NCBI RefSeq assembly: GCF_014648475.1
Contig: NZ_BMRE01000032.1
Span: forward strand, 32,591 to 96,590
From: Lentzea flava
Lineage (GTDB): Bacteria; Actinomycetota; Actinomycetes; Mycobacteriales; Pseudonocardiaceae
Length of the DNA stretch: 64,000 bases
Direction of reading: 5' to 3'
The notes beneath the pieces were generated by a model, which was given only the letters and a program-made list of their open reading frames with translations, was not told where the DNA came from and searched no databases. Below, in pieces: positions 47,147 through 56,167 of this stretch (positions within the stretch are counted from its first letter, which is position 1; each line of letters starts with the position of its first letter). Position numbers and translations under genes: made by a program.

Positions 47147-48621
47147 CCGCACATGACTACGTGATCGTCGGCGGTGGTACGGCGGGCTGCGTGCTCGCGG
47201 CGAGACTGACCGAAGACGAGAACGTCACGGTCGCGGTCATCGAGGGCGGCCCGTCCGACGTCGGCGACGAGAAGATCCTCAACCTGCGCAACTGGATCAA
47301 CCTGCTGGAGACCGAGTACGACTACGACTACCCGACGGTCGAGCAGCCGCGGGGCAACTCGCACATCCGGCACAGCCGCGCGAAGGTCCTTGGCGGTTGT
47401 TCCAGCCACAACACGCTGATCTGCTTCAACCCGCTGCCCCAGGACTTCGACGACTGGGGCCACGGCTGGACGTGGGACGCGATCGGCCCGTACTACGACA
47501 AGGTCGCGCTCAACATCATCCCGGTCGAGGAGAAGGACAGGAACCCGATCGCCAAGGACTTCGTGGCCGCCGCGCAGAAGGCCACCGGTGTCCCGGAGAT
47601 CGACAACTTCAACGCGAAGCCGTTCGAGGACGGCGTCGGCTTCTTCTCCATCGCCTACCACCCGGAGAAGAACAACCAGCGGTCGTCGGCGTCCACCGCC
47701 TACCTGCACCCGATCCTCGACAGCCGCAAGAACCTGACCCTGCTGCTCAACACCTGGGCGAGCAAGATCGAGTTCGACGGCACCCGCGCGATCGGCGTGC
47801 ACACCGACAAGGGTTACGTCGAGGCCAACAAAGAGGTTCTGCTCTGCGCGGGCGCGATCGACACGCCCCGGTTGATGATGCTGAGCGGCATCGGTGACGC
47901 CGAGCACCTCAGCAGCATCGGCATCGAGCCGAAGCACGACCTGCCCGGCGTCGGTGAGAACCTGCTGGACCACCCCGAGTCGGTCATCGTCTGGGAGACC
48001 ACCAGGCCGTTGCCGGAGAACTCGGTGATGGACTCCGACGCGGGTCTGTTCATCCGCCGCGACTCCTCCGACCCGCGCCCGGACCTGATGTTCCACTTCT
48101 ACCAAATTCCGTTCACCACCAACACGGAACGCCTCGGCTACCCGAAGGTGGAGCACGGGGTCTGCATGACGCCGAACATCCCCAGGCCGCACAGCAAGGG
48201 CAAGCTGTGGCTGAAGTCGAACGACCCGGCGGAGAAGCCCGCACTTGACTTCGGTTACTTCACCAACCCCGACGGCTACGACGAGCAGACCCTCGTCGAC
48301 GGCTTCAAGATCGCGCGCAAGATCGCCGAGCAGGAACCGCTGAAGTCGTGGCTCAAGCGGGAGATCGCGCCTGGCCCGGACGTCCAGAGCGACGAGGCCC
48401 TGTCCGAGTACGGCCGCAGGGCGGCCCACACCGTCTACCACCCGGCGGGCACCTGCGCGATCGGGTCCGTTGTGGACGGTGACCTGAAGGTCATCGGACT
48501 CGAAGGCCTGCGGGTCGTCGACGCGTCCGTGTTCCCCACCATGCCCACCGTGAACCCGATGGTCACGGTCCTCATGATTGGAGAACGAGCCGCAGATCTG
48601 ATCAAGGGGGTGGTCGGATGA
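47143..48621 (+). CDS. GMC oxidoreductase, probable choline dehydrogenase
   Basis: 492 residues, GTG overlapping the betB stop. It has the FAD motif YVIVGGGTAGCVLAARL, GMC signature AKVLGGCSSHNTLICF, GMC signature 2 in GAIDTPRLMMLSGIG, and the active-site histidine region AHTVYHPAGTCAIG near residue 430. It is shorter than E. coli BetA (about 550) but fits the soluble GMC branch. Its place between betB and a permease supports choline oxidation to betaine aldehyde. An alcohol oxidase with another substrate cannot be excluded. Confidence 0.85.
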   Translation: MTAHDYVIVGGGTAGCVLAARLTEDENVTVAVIEGGPSDVGDEKILNLRNWINLLETEYDYDYPTVEQPRGNSHIRHSRAKVLGGCSSHNTLICFNPLPQDFDDWGHGWTWDAIGPYYDKVALNIIPVEEKDRNPIAKDFVAAAQKATGVPEIDNFNAKPFEDGVGFFSIAYHPEKNNQRSSASTAYLHPILDSRKNLTLLLNTWASKIEFDGTRAIGVHTDKGYVEANKEVLLCAGAIDTPRLMMLSGIGDAEHLSSIGIEPKHDLPGVGENLLDHPESVIVWETTRPLPENSVMDSDAGLFIRRDSSDPRPDLMFHFYQIPFTTNTERLGYPKVEHGVCMTPNIPRPHSKGKLWLKSNDPAEKPALDFGYFTNPDGYDEQTLVDGFKIARKIAEQEPLKSWLKREIAPGPDVQSDEALSEYGRRAAHTVYHPAGTCAIGSVVDGDLKVIGLEGLRVVDASVFPTMPTVNPMVTVLMIGERAADLIKGVVG

Positions 48622-50081
48622 CGGCCACCCTGACGGAAGCGGACAGGCTCAAGGACCTCGGCTACACCTCGGAGTTCAAACGGGACATGAGCCCGTGGGC
48701 GAACTTCTCGCTCGGCTTCACCTATCTCTCCCCCGTGGTCAGCACGTACACGTTGTTCGGCACCGCCCTCGCCCTGGGCGGCCCGCCGATGATCTGGAGC
48801 TTCGTCGTCGCGGGCGTCGGCCAGTTCCTGGTCGCGCTCGTGTTCGGCGAGCTCGTCGCGCAGTACCCGGTCGCGGGCGGCGTCTACCCGTGGGCCCGCC
48901 GCCTGTGGGGCAAGCGCTGGGCGTGGATGACCGGCTGGGTCTACCTGATCGCCCTGCTGGTCACCATCGCGTCCGTGAGCTACGGCGCGGGCCCTTATCT
49001 GGCAACACTTCTCGGCTACACCGCGACCGTCGGCAACACCGTGCTGTGCGCGATCGCGATCATCGTGGTCTCCACGCTGATCAACTACGCGGGCACGAAG
49101 GTCCTGTCGTGGGCCGCCATCTTCGGGTTCGCGGCGGAGATCGTCGGTGCTCTCGTCGTCGGCATCTGGCTGCTCGTCGACAACCGGGTGCACGGCCTGG
49201 GCGTGCTGTTCGACAACTTCGGCGCCGGCGAACCGGGCAGCTACCTGCCCGCGTTCTTCGCGGCGGGCATCATCGGCCTCTACCAGTACTACGGCTTCGA
49301 GGCCTGCGGTGACACCGCGGAGGAGGTCAAGGATCCCGGCCGCGTGATCCCGAAGGCCATGCGCCGCACCATCTACATCGGCGGCGCGGCGGCCACGTTC
49401 GCGTGCCTGTCGCTGCTGCTCGCGGTCCCGGACTTCGGCAAGGTCATCAGCGGCGAGGACGCCGACCCGGTCACGAACGTCCTGACGAACGCGTTCGGCC
49501 CGGTCGGCTACAAGATCGTGATCGCGGTCGTGCTGATCTCGTTCCTGTCCTGCACGATGTCCCTGCAGGCGGCGGCGTCGAGGCTGACCTACTCCTACGC
49601 CCGCGACAAGATGCTGTCCGGGCACAGGGCGCTCGCGAAGTTCGACCAGAAGCGGCACATCCCGCCGTACGCCCTGGCGCTCGCCGGCGTCGTCCCGGTG
49701 GTCATCGTGTTCGCGTCGATGCTGTCCACGAACGCGCTGGACAAGATCGTGTCGTTCGCGACGCTCGGCATCTACCTGGGCTTCCAGATGGTCGTGTTCG
49801 CGGCGCTGCGGGCCAGGCTCAAGGGCTGGGTGCCGTCGGGCGAGTTCACGCTCGGCCGGTGGGGCCTCGTCGTCAACGTCCTGGCGCTCGCGTACGGCGT
49901 CGCGGCGATGGTGAACATGGTCTGGCCCCGCACCCCGGACGCGCCCTGGTACGACAACTACGTCGTGATCCTCAGCGGCGCGCTCGTCGTCGGCATCGGC
50001 CTGGTGTACATGGCGATCGCCAAGCCGTTCGGCAACTCGGACGCGCCGGCGGGCGATGCTCTAGCCCAACAAGCGAAGTAG
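48618..50081 (+). CDS. APC superfamily amino acid/amine permease
   Basis: 487 residues with about 12 transmembrane helices. Blocks include NFSLGFTYLSPVVSTYTLFG, VAQYPVAGGVYPWARRLWG, and FEACGDTAEEVKDPGRVIPK, which are typical of the APC (amino acid/choline-type) permeases. The ATG overlaps the choline dehydrogenase stop. It is the last gene of the plus-strand arm and is the likely uptake system for choline or betaine. Its 3' end overlaps the convergent PucR-type regulator by 21 bp. Confidence 0.87.
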   Translation: MTATLTEADRLKDLGYTSEFKRDMSPWANFSLGFTYLSPVVSTYTLFGTALALGGPPMIWSFVVAGVGQFLVALVFGELVAQYPVAGGVYPWARRLWGKRWAWMTGWVYLIALLVTIASVSYGAGPYLATLLGYTATVGNTVLCAIAIIVVSTLINYAGTKVLSWAAIFGFAAEIVGALVVGIWLLVDNRVHGLGVLFDNFGAGEPGSYLPAFFAAGIIGLYQYYGFEACGDTAEEVKDPGRVIPKAMRRTIYIGGAAATFACLSLLLAVPDFGKVISGEDADPVTNVLTNAFGPVGYKIVIAVVLISFLSCTMSLQAAASRLTYSYARDKMLSGHRALAKFDQKRHIPPYALALAGVVPVVIVFASMLSTNALDKIVSFATLGIYLGFQMVVFAALRARLKGWVPSGEFTLGRWGLVVNVLALAYGVAAMVNMVWPRTPDAPWYDNYVVILSGALVVGIGLVYMAIAKPFGNSDAPAGDALAQQAK

Positions 50082-51608
50082 GCGCAGGGCGAGCTGCACC
50101 TCCAGCACACGATCCGGCGACTGCCAGTCGCCGAGCAACGTCGAGACCCTGTCGAGCCGTTGCGTGACCGTGTTGACGTGGAGGTGCAGCTCCGCCTTGG
50201 CACGACTCAGGTTCGCACCGCACCGGAAGTAGACCTCCAGCGTGTGCACCAGTTCCGTGCCGCGTTCGGCGTCGTAGTCGAGCACCGGCCCGAGCACCGA
50301 CCGCACGTACCCCGAGACGTCCGCGCGGTCGCCCAGCAGCACGCCGACGAATCCGAGGTCGTCCATCGTCGCGGCGTCCTTCTCCCGCCCCAGCTGCCGC
50401 AACGCCTTCAGACACCTGCGCGCTTCCTCGTAGGCCGCCGCGATCGCCACCGGCCCGGTCACCGGCCCGCACGCACCCACCGTCGCGTCCAGCGCCTTCG
50501 CGACCTCGCGGGCGATCCCCGTGGACGTGGACGGCAACGCCAGCACGACCTCCCGCCCGCGCGAACCCGCCAGTCCTCTGTGGACCGAGGCGTAATGCGT
50601 GGCCCCCGACAGGTTTCCGTCCGCCACCAGCACCACGTGGGGCTCGGTCAGCTCGACCCCGACCCGCCGCGCCCGCGCCAGCAACCCGGCGGGATCGCGC
50701 CCGTCGAGGATGTCGGTGATCAGCTCGCCGCGGACCTTGTTCTCGGCCTCCGCCACCGTTCTGCGCAGCAGCAACAGCAACGCCGTCACGGCCGCCGACC
50801 GCTCGAACAGCCGCCGGTCCGCGTCCGACAGGTCGGGACGTCCGGACAGCGCGATCCCGCCGAGCAGCTCCGATCCCGCCAGCACCGCGCACACCCACAC
50901 GTCGTCGAGCAGCACGGCGCGTCCGTTGGCCCGCACCGCCAGCGAGGGCACGGTCTCCAGCACCTCGACCGGCCCGCCGAGCAACTCCCCCACGGCCGCC
51001 GCGACCTCGGCCGACGAACCACCGCGCAGCACCAGGTCCGTGAGCCGGTCGTGCGCCTCCTCCGCCCGTTTCATGGCCTCGTTGTGCGACTGGATCGTCG
51101 CGAACAACGACGCCGTGTCGATCGCGATCGCCGCGTGGTCGGCCAGCGACTGCAGCAGCGCGACCTCCTCCGGCGGGAACTCCCGCGTGGTCCGGTCGGC
51201 CGCGTACAGCACGCCGATGACCTTCGAGTCGAGCTTCAGCGGCACGCCCAGGATCGCCATCAGGCCCTCGTCCCGCACCGCGGAGTCGATCGGCCGGGTG
51301 TGGTTGAACCGGGCGTCGGCGAAGTAGTCGGACGTCGCGTACGGGCGGGCGGTCTGCGCCACCAGCCCGCCCAGGCCCTCGCCGAGCCCCAGCCGGACCT
51401 TCTGGAACAGCGGCGAGAACGACCCGTCCGTCACCCGCATGTAGGTGCCGGCCGGGTCGTTCATCGACAGGTACGACACGTCGGTGCCGAGCAGGGTGCG
51501 CGCCCTCCGCACGATCGAGCGGAGGACCGCGTCCGGGTCGCGCATGCCCGCGAGCTCGGACGCGGTCTCGAACAACGCCGCCAGTTCGGCCTCACGCCGT
51601 CGTGTCAC
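50061..51608 (-). CDS. GAF domain PucR/CdaR-type transcriptional regulator
   Basis: 515 residues. Residues about 20-165 are a GAF sensor (DAVLRSIVRRARTLLGTDVS, VLYAADRTTREFPPEEVALL). A GGDEF-like CdaR region comes next, and the C-terminal PucR HTH is VHTLEVYFRCGANLSRAKAE with LHLHVNTVTQRLDRVSTLL. It starts at the GTG at 51608, overlapping the MHS transporter stop. It is the last gene of a dehydrogenase, transporter, regulator operon and probably controls it through the palindrome cluster at 53667-53714. Confidence 0.88.
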   Translation of the reverse strand: MTRRREAELAALFETASELAGMRDPDAVLRSIVRRARTLLGTDVSYLSMNDPAGTYMRVTDGSFSPLFQKVRLGLGEGLGGLVAQTARPYATSDYFADARFNHTRPIDSAVRDEGLMAILGVPLKLDSKVIGVLYAADRTTREFPPEEVALLQSLADHAAIAIDTASLFATIQSHNEAMKRAEEAHDRLTDLVLRGGSSAEVAAAVGELLGGPVEVLETVPSLAVRANGRAVLLDDVWVCAVLAGSELLGGIALSGRPDLSDADRRLFERSAAVTALLLLLRRTVAEAENKVRGELITDILDGRDPAGLLARARRVGVELTEPHVVLVADGNLSGATHYASVHRGLAGSRGREVVLALPSTSTGIAREVAKALDATVGACGPVTGPVAIAAAYEEARRCLKALRQLGREKDAATMDDLGFVGVLLGDRADVSGYVRSVLGPVLDYDAERGTELVHTLEVYFRCGANLSRAKAELHLHVNTVTQRLDRVSTLLGDWQSPDRVLEVQLALRLLRLLG

Positions 51609-52888
51609 ACTCCAACCCTGTCACGTTCCTCCAGATCCGCACCACGGGTCTCGCGCGCCACCACGACCGCCACGACCGTGAGCACGCACATCGCCACCAC
51701 GTAGATCGAGATCGGGAACGACGACTTGTAGGCCTTCAGCAACGCCGTCGCGATCAGCGGCGCCAGCGCACCGGCCGCGATCGAGGCGAGCTGGTAGCCG
51801 ATCGACGCGCCCGAGTACCGCACCCGCGTGCCGAACAGCTCCGAGAAGAACGCCGCCTGCGGCCCGTACATCGCGCCGTGCAGCACGAGTCCGACGGTCG
51901 TCGCCAGCGTGATCAGCACGGGATCGCGAGTGTCGAGCAACGCGAAGAACGCGAACACCCACACCGCCATGCCCACCGCGCCGACCAGGTAGATCGCACG
52001 CCGCCCGAACCGGTCCGACAGGTGACCCCAGACCGGGATCGTCACCAGGTGCACCGCCGAGGCGATCAGCACCGCGTTGAGCCCCACCGACTTCGACAGC
52101 CCCAGCCCGGTCGTGACGTACACCAGGATGAACGCCGTGATCACGTAGTACGACACGTTCTCAGCGAGCCGCGCGCCCATCGCGACCAGCACCTCACGCC
52201 AGTTGTGCCGCAACAGCTCGAACACCGGCGCCTTCTCGTGCTTGGGCGCCTTCTTCTGCGCCTCCAGGAAGACCGGCGACTCGGCCACCTGCAGCCGGAT
52301 CCACAGGCCGATCACGACCAGCACACCGGAGAGCAGGAACGGGATCCGCCAGCCCCACGCCAGGAAGTCCGCGTCCGACTGCACTGCCGCCAGCACCGCC
52401 AGGACGGCCGTCGCCAGCAGGTTTCCGCCCGGCGCACCCGCCTGCGGCCACGACGCCCAGAACCCGCGCCGCGCCGGGTCGCCGTGCTCGGACACGATCA
52501 GCACGGCACCGCCCCACTCGCCGCCCAGAGCGAACCCCTGGACCAGCCGCAGGAACGTCAGCAGCAACGGCGCGAGCACACCCACCGACGCGTACGTCGG
52601 CAGCACGCCCATCAGCATCGTCGCGCCACCCATCAGCAGCAACGACAACACCAGCAACCTCTTGCGCCCCAAGCGATCCCCGAAGTGTCCGAAGACGAGG
52701 CCGCCCAACGGCCTGGCGAGGAAGCCGATCGCGTACGTGGTGAACGCGAGCAGCGTGCCGGTCAGCGGATCCGCGGTCGGGAAGAACAGCTTGTTGAACA
52801 CCAGAGCCGCGGCCGACCCGTAGAGGAAGAAGTCGTACCACTCGACAGTTGTCCCGATGAGTGAAGCGCCCACTACCTTTTTGATCAT
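51605..52888 (-). CDS. MHS-family MFS transporter (second copy in window)
   Basis: 427 residues, 12 predicted helices, ATG at 52888 after GAGGAG. It has GTTVEWYDFFLYGSAAALVF, ARPLGGLVFGHFGDRLGRKR and LRLVQGFALGGEWGGAVLIV, the MHS family signatures. It resembles the transporter at 32982 in architecture but is clearly diverged. It lies between a 3-hydroxybutyrate dehydrogenase-like gene and a GAF-PucR regulator, so import of a hydroxy acid or similar carboxylate is the simplest guess. Confidence 0.9.
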   Translation of the reverse strand: MIKKVVGASLIGTTVEWYDFFLYGSAAALVFNKLFFPTADPLTGTLLAFTTYAIGFLARPLGGLVFGHFGDRLGRKRLLVLSLLLMGGATMLMGVLPTYASVGVLAPLLLTFLRLVQGFALGGEWGGAVLIVSEHGDPARRGFWASWPQAGAPGGNLLATAVLAVLAAVQSDADFLAWGWRIPFLLSGVLVVIGLWIRLQVAESPVFLEAQKKAPKHEKAPVFELLRHNWREVLVAMGARLAENVSYYVITAFILVYVTTGLGLSKSVGLNAVLIASAVHLVTIPVWGHLSDRFGRRAIYLVGAVGMAVWVFAFFALLDTRDPVLITLATTVGLVLHGAMYGPQAAFFSELFGTRVRYSGASIGYQLASIAAGALAPLIATALLKAYKSSFPISIYVVAMCVLTVVAVVVARETRGADLEERDRVGV

Positions 52889-52898
52889 CGACAACTCC

Positions 52899-53630
52899 TC
52901 ATTGAGCAGTCCAGCCGCCGTCGACGGCCAACGACGTACCGGTGACAAAACTGTTGTCGCACAACCACAACACGGCATCCGCGACCTCGGAAGGCTCGAT
53001 CAGCCGTTTGATGGCACTGCGCTGCAGCAAGATCTGCGAGGAAACGTCGTCCTCGGAAATGCCGTGCACCCTCGCCTGGTCCGCGATCTGCTTCTCCACC
53101 AACGGAGTCCGCACGTAACCGGGCGCCACGCAGTTCGACGTGACGCCGTGCGGCGCACCCTCCAGCGCGGCGACCTTGGAGAAGCCCTCCAGGCCGTGCT
53201 TCGCGGCGACGTAGGCGGATTTGAACGCGGAGGCACGAAGTCCGTGCACGCTGGAGATGTGGACCAACCGGCCCCAGCCGCGCGAGTACATGTGCGGCAG
53301 CACGTGCCGGGTGAGCCGGAACGCCGCCCCCAGCATGAGCTCGACCATCGCCGAGAAGCGCTCGGCGGGGAACTCGTGGATCGGTGCGACGTGCTGGACA
53401 CCTGCGTTGTTGACCAGCACGTCGACCTCGGCGGGCAACGCGTCCACCGGTTCGGTCAGGTCGAGCACGTGCCCGACCCCGCCGATCTCGGACGCGATGT
53501 CCCGCACGCCGGGGTCGAGGTCGACCAGATGAACCTTCGCGCCGGCCTCGGACAGGGCGCGGGCGCAGGCCAGGCCGATGCCGCTCGCGGCTCCGGTGAC
53601 CAGCGCGGTGTGACCCGTGACACTCGACAT
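52899..53630 (-). CDS. 3-hydroxybutyrate dehydrogenase-like SDR
   Basis: 243 residues. VTGAASGIGLACARALSEAG, VLVNNAGVQHVAPIHEFP, catalytic Ser in HISSVHGLRAS, and YVAAKHGLEGFSKVAALEG closely follow the D-3-hydroxybutyrate dehydrogenase subgroup (the VQHVAPI and VHGLRAS blocks). It would interconvert 3-hydroxybutyrate and acetoacetate with NAD. It is the first gene of the operon with the MHS transporter. The 183-bp upstream region holds three adjacent palindromes. Confidence 0.85.
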   Translation of the reverse strand: MSSVTGHTALVTGAASGIGLACARALSEAGAKVHLVDLDPGVRDIASEIGGVGHVLDLTEPVDALPAEVDVLVNNAGVQHVAPIHEFPAERFSAMVELMLGAAFRLTRHVLPHMYSRGWGRLVHISSVHGLRASAFKSAYVAAKHGLEGFSKVAALEGAPHGVTSNCVAPGYVRTPLVEKQIADQARVHGISEDDVSSQILLQRSAIKRLIEPSEVADAVLWLCDNSFVTGTSLAVDGGWTAQ

Positions 53631-53666
53631 GACCGGAAACGGTAGGCGTCACACGGCGTGAGAAAC

Positions 53667-53714
53667 ATGTGGCGGGCCCACATAACGCCTGGTCACCAGG
53701 TGGCTTTAGCCACC
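53667..53714. promoter_or_regulatory. cluster of three adjacent inverted repeats
   Basis: ATGTGG-N5-CCACAT (53667-53683), CCTGGT-C-ACCAGG (53688-53700) and GGTGGC-TTTA-GCCACC (53699-53714) lie back to back. They are in the divergent region between the hydroxybutyrate dehydrogenase gene and the 35-residue ORF. They are candidate sites for the PucR-type regulator of that operon. Confidence 0.5.
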
Positions 53715-53813
53715 ATTTAGCGTCTCACAGGCATATGGCGAGTGAAGAACGGGTACAGGGGCGTAAGCTCCCGTCACCTGAACGGGGGAAGATCCAGAAA
53801 GAGGGGGACACCG

Positions 53814-53921
53814 ATGTCCGCGACACCGATCTACGACGACCTCCTGCGCGAGCTCGAGGACATCGCACAGGAGGCCGGTTTGACCAGCTCGGAGCCCACT
53901 TCCGAGCCCGCCAAGCAGTAG
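53814..53921 (+). CDS. 35-residue peptide, hypothetical
   Basis: ATG at 53814 preceded by GAGGGGG; the product begins MSATPIYDDLLRELEDIAQE and ends SEPAKQ. The first 20 residues suit an acidic amphipathic helix; the tail is a short Ser/Glu/Pro repeat. There is no signal peptide, cysteine or precursor-peptide motif. It ends 3 bp from the convergent LCP gene. The good ribosome-binding site and clean codon bias support translation, but no family is recognised. Confidence 0.5.
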   Translation: MSATPIYDDLLRELEDIAQEAGLTSSEPTSEPAKQ

Positions 53922-53924
53922 GAG

Positions 53925-54944
53925 CTACTTCGGAGGGGCGATCAGTTCGGCGGGCACCGGCTCGTCCTTGCTGATCAGGTCGAAGAGCTGCGACGCCTTC
54001 TCCTTGTTCCACTGCACGACCGATCCGGCACCGGGCACCGTCGGCGTGGACCCGACCGGCACCGTTCCTGACGTCGCGTCGCTCATGTTCAACGCGACGC
54101 TCGCCAGGTGCCACACGTGGTCGCTCTCGTTGACCGACACCGAGCCGGACGCCGCGTTCATCAGCGGCACCAGGCGGAACGGGTTGGCCAGCGTGGCCGG
54201 GCTCTTGACCTTCGCGAACAACGCGGACAGGAACTTCCGCTGGTTCTGCACGCGCTGCAGGTCGGCGGTCGCGAACGCGCGGGTCCGCACGAACCCGAGC
54301 GCCTTCGGGCCGTCGAGCTCCTGGCAGCCCGCGGGCAGGTCGATGCCGGCCAGCGGGTCCTTGATCGGCTCGTCGATGCAGATGTCGACCCCGCCGACCG
54401 CGTCGACCATGTCGGAGAAGCCGCCGAAGCCGATCTCCATGTAGTGGTCGATCCGCACGCCCGTGGCGCCCTCGACGGTCTTCACGAGCAGCTGGGGACC
54501 GCCGAACGCGTACGAGGCGTTGATCTTGTTGCGACCGTTGCCCTCGATCGCGACGTAGGAGTCGCGCGGGATCGACAGCAGCACCGGCTTGGCGGCGCTG
54601 TTGTCCGGCAGGTGCAGCATCATGATCGTGTCGGTGCGCCGGCCGGCCGCGTCGCCGGTGGCGAGCGCGTCCTTCTGCTCCTGCGTCAGCCCTTCGCGAG
54701 CGTCGGAACCGACGAGCAGCCACGTGGTGCCGGGCGTCTCGGCAGGACGGCCCTCGTAGTCCGGCAGCGCGTCGATCCGCTTCAACGTCGAGTCGACGTA
54801 GAAGCCGAAGCCGACTGCGGCCAGCAGCAGGACCAGCAGCAGCACCAGGATGACGCGTCCGGGACGCCTCTTCTTCCTCATCGGCCGCTGCGGCGGCATG
54901 GGACGCCGCGGCTGCTGGTAGCCGTGGTGATACCCAGCGCTCAT
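53925..54944 (-). CDS. LCP (LytR-CpsA-Psr) family glycopolymer ligase
   Basis: 339 residues. A cytoplasmic Pro/Arg-rich tail, one transmembrane helix (VILVLLLVLLLAAVGFGFYV, about 31-50) and an extracellular LCP domain are visible. The LCP domain has LLVGSDAREG, RRTDTIMMLHL, LLSIPRDSYVAI, KINASYAFGGPQLLVKTVE and GFVRTRAFATADLQRVQNQR, with the conserved Arg and Asp residues. In actinobacteria with arabinogalactan, LCP enzymes join arabinogalactan to peptidoglycan. The Emb module at 20.7 kb fits that role, although other glycopolymers are possible. Confidence 0.9.
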   Translation of the reverse strand: MSAGYHHGYQQPRRPMPPQRPMRKKRRPGRVILVLLLVLLLAAVGFGFYVDSTLKRIDALPDYEGRPAETPGTTWLLVGSDAREGLTQEQKDALATGDAAGRRTDTIMMLHLPDNSAAKPVLLSIPRDSYVAIEGNGRNKINASYAFGGPQLLVKTVEGATGVRIDHYMEIGFGGFSDMVDAVGGVDICIDEPIKDPLAGIDLPAGCQELDGPKALGFVRTRAFATADLQRVQNQRKFLSALFAKVKSPATLANPFRLVPLMNAASGSVSVNESDHVWHLASVALNMSDATSGTVPVGSTPTVPGAGSVVQWNKEKASQLFDLISKDEPVPAELIAPPK

Positions 54945-55019
54945 GTGTCGCCAACCCCGATCGCTTTAGTTTCGCTTTGCACCTAGGGACGCGATGCGTC
55001 CCGTCAGGTTGCGAGAAAC

Positions 55020-55406
55020 CTACCGGGGTGGCAGCACCAGCGCTTCGAACAGGCGGTTGACCTCGGCCGACGGGTCGTCGGTGAATCCCGTGTGCGTGGG
55101 TGAGGTCTGCACGATCGTGCTGCGGGGTGCGGTCAGCCAGCGGAACCGCTGCCCGATCGTGGTCCTGCTGACCGGACCGGCCTCGGGGGTGCCGTCGCAC
55201 GAGTTGGTGAGGTGCTTCAGCGACGTCTCCAGCATCTCGACGTCCAGCCGCGGGTCCAGCGCCCGCAGCCGGTCACCGTCCACATAGGTCTTGGCGCACA
55301 GGAAGTCCAGTGCGGCGCAGTAGACGATGACGCCGACGTTCATGAACTCGCCCCGCTCCTGCCGCGGCACGGCCCGCAGCAGCGCGTACTCAAACACGTG
55401 CGGCAC
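55020..55406 (-). CDS. DUF3037 family protein
   Basis: 128 residues, GTG at 55406. The DUF3037 opening FEYALLRAVPRQERGEFMNV and VGVIVYCAALDFLCAK is clear, with RLRALDPRLDVEMLE and a C-terminal FEALVLPPR. The family has no known biochemical role but is repeatedly found next to HipA-like kinase genes. Here it overlaps the kinase gene by 17 nt, so partnership is likely. Confidence 0.85.
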   Translation of the reverse strand: MPHVFEYALLRAVPRQERGEFMNVGVIVYCAALDFLCAKTYVDGDRLRALDPRLDVEMLETSLKHLTNSCDGTPEAGPVSRTTIGQRFRWLTAPRSTIVQTSPTHTGFTDDPSAEVNRLFEALVLPPR

Positions 55407-56157
55407 GCGCGGCCTCCAGCGAGTCGACCCAGCCGCGGTGGGCGAGCCGGTAGGTGAAGAAGTCCTTGTAACGCTGCCGCAGTTCTACCGGATCGCCGTC
55501 CAGCCACTCGTCGGGGACCAGGGCGAGCACCTCGTCGAGCAGCTCCGGCGTGATCTTCGCGCTCAGTTCGGCGTCCACTTCGGACAGTGAACCCGCGTTC
55601 GGCAGCATCGCGTGGTCGGACGGGTCGAACCGGAAGTCTTTCGTGGCGGGCCTCTCTGGACTCCACGAGTAGTGGAAGTACAGCGAGGCGCCGTGGTCGA
55701 TCAGCCACACGTCGCGGTGCCACAGCAACATGTTCGGGTTGCGCCAGCTGCGGTCGACGTTGAGCACCAACGCGTCCAGCCACAGCAGTTTCGTCGCGAG
55801 CTCGACGCCGGGGTCGCGCACGATCGGGTTGAAGTCGAACGAGCCGGGCAGGTAGTCGAGGCCGAGGTTGAGGCCGCCGCTCGCCCGCAGCAGCTCCTGG
55901 ACCTCCTGGTCGGGTTCCGCGCGCGCCAGCTCCGGGTCGAGATGCACCAGGACGATCTCCGGTATCCGGAAGCCCAGCCGCCGCGCCAGCTCGCCGACCA
56001 CGATCTCGGCGACGAGCACCTTCACACCCTGTCCGGCGCCGCGGAACTTGACCACGTACATACCCAGGTCGTCGGCCTCGACCAGACCCGGCATCGACCC
56101 GCCCTCGCGGAACGGCGTCACATACCGGGTGGCCGTGACCTCCCTCAACGAATTCAC
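55390..56157 (-). CDS. HipA-like kinase domain protein
   Basis: 255 residues, starting at the GTG at 56157 (few alternatives). It has a nucleotide-binding strand MYVVKFRGAGQGVKVLVAEI, IPEIVLVHLDPELARAEPDQ, a catalytic-loop-like LVLNVDRSWRNPNMLLW, and LIDHGASLYFHYSW for metal binding. That order matches HipA-family protein kinase folds, but only the C-terminal lobe resembles HipA; no HipB partner is present. DUF3037 follows with an overlap. A regulatory kinase role is inferred from family. Confidence 0.8.
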   Translation of the reverse strand: MNSLREVTATRYVTPFREGGSMPGLVEADDLGMYVVKFRGAGQGVKVLVAEIVVGELARRLGFRIPEIVLVHLDPELARAEPDQEVQELLRASGGLNLGLDYLPGSFDFNPIVRDPGVELATKLLWLDALVLNVDRSWRNPNMLLWHRDVWLIDHGASLYFHYSWSPERPATKDFRFDPSDHAMLPNAGSLSEVDAELSAKITPELLDEVLALVPDEWLDGDPVELRQRYKDFFTYRLAHRGWVDSLEAARAARV

Positions 56158-56167
56158 CCGCGCATGA

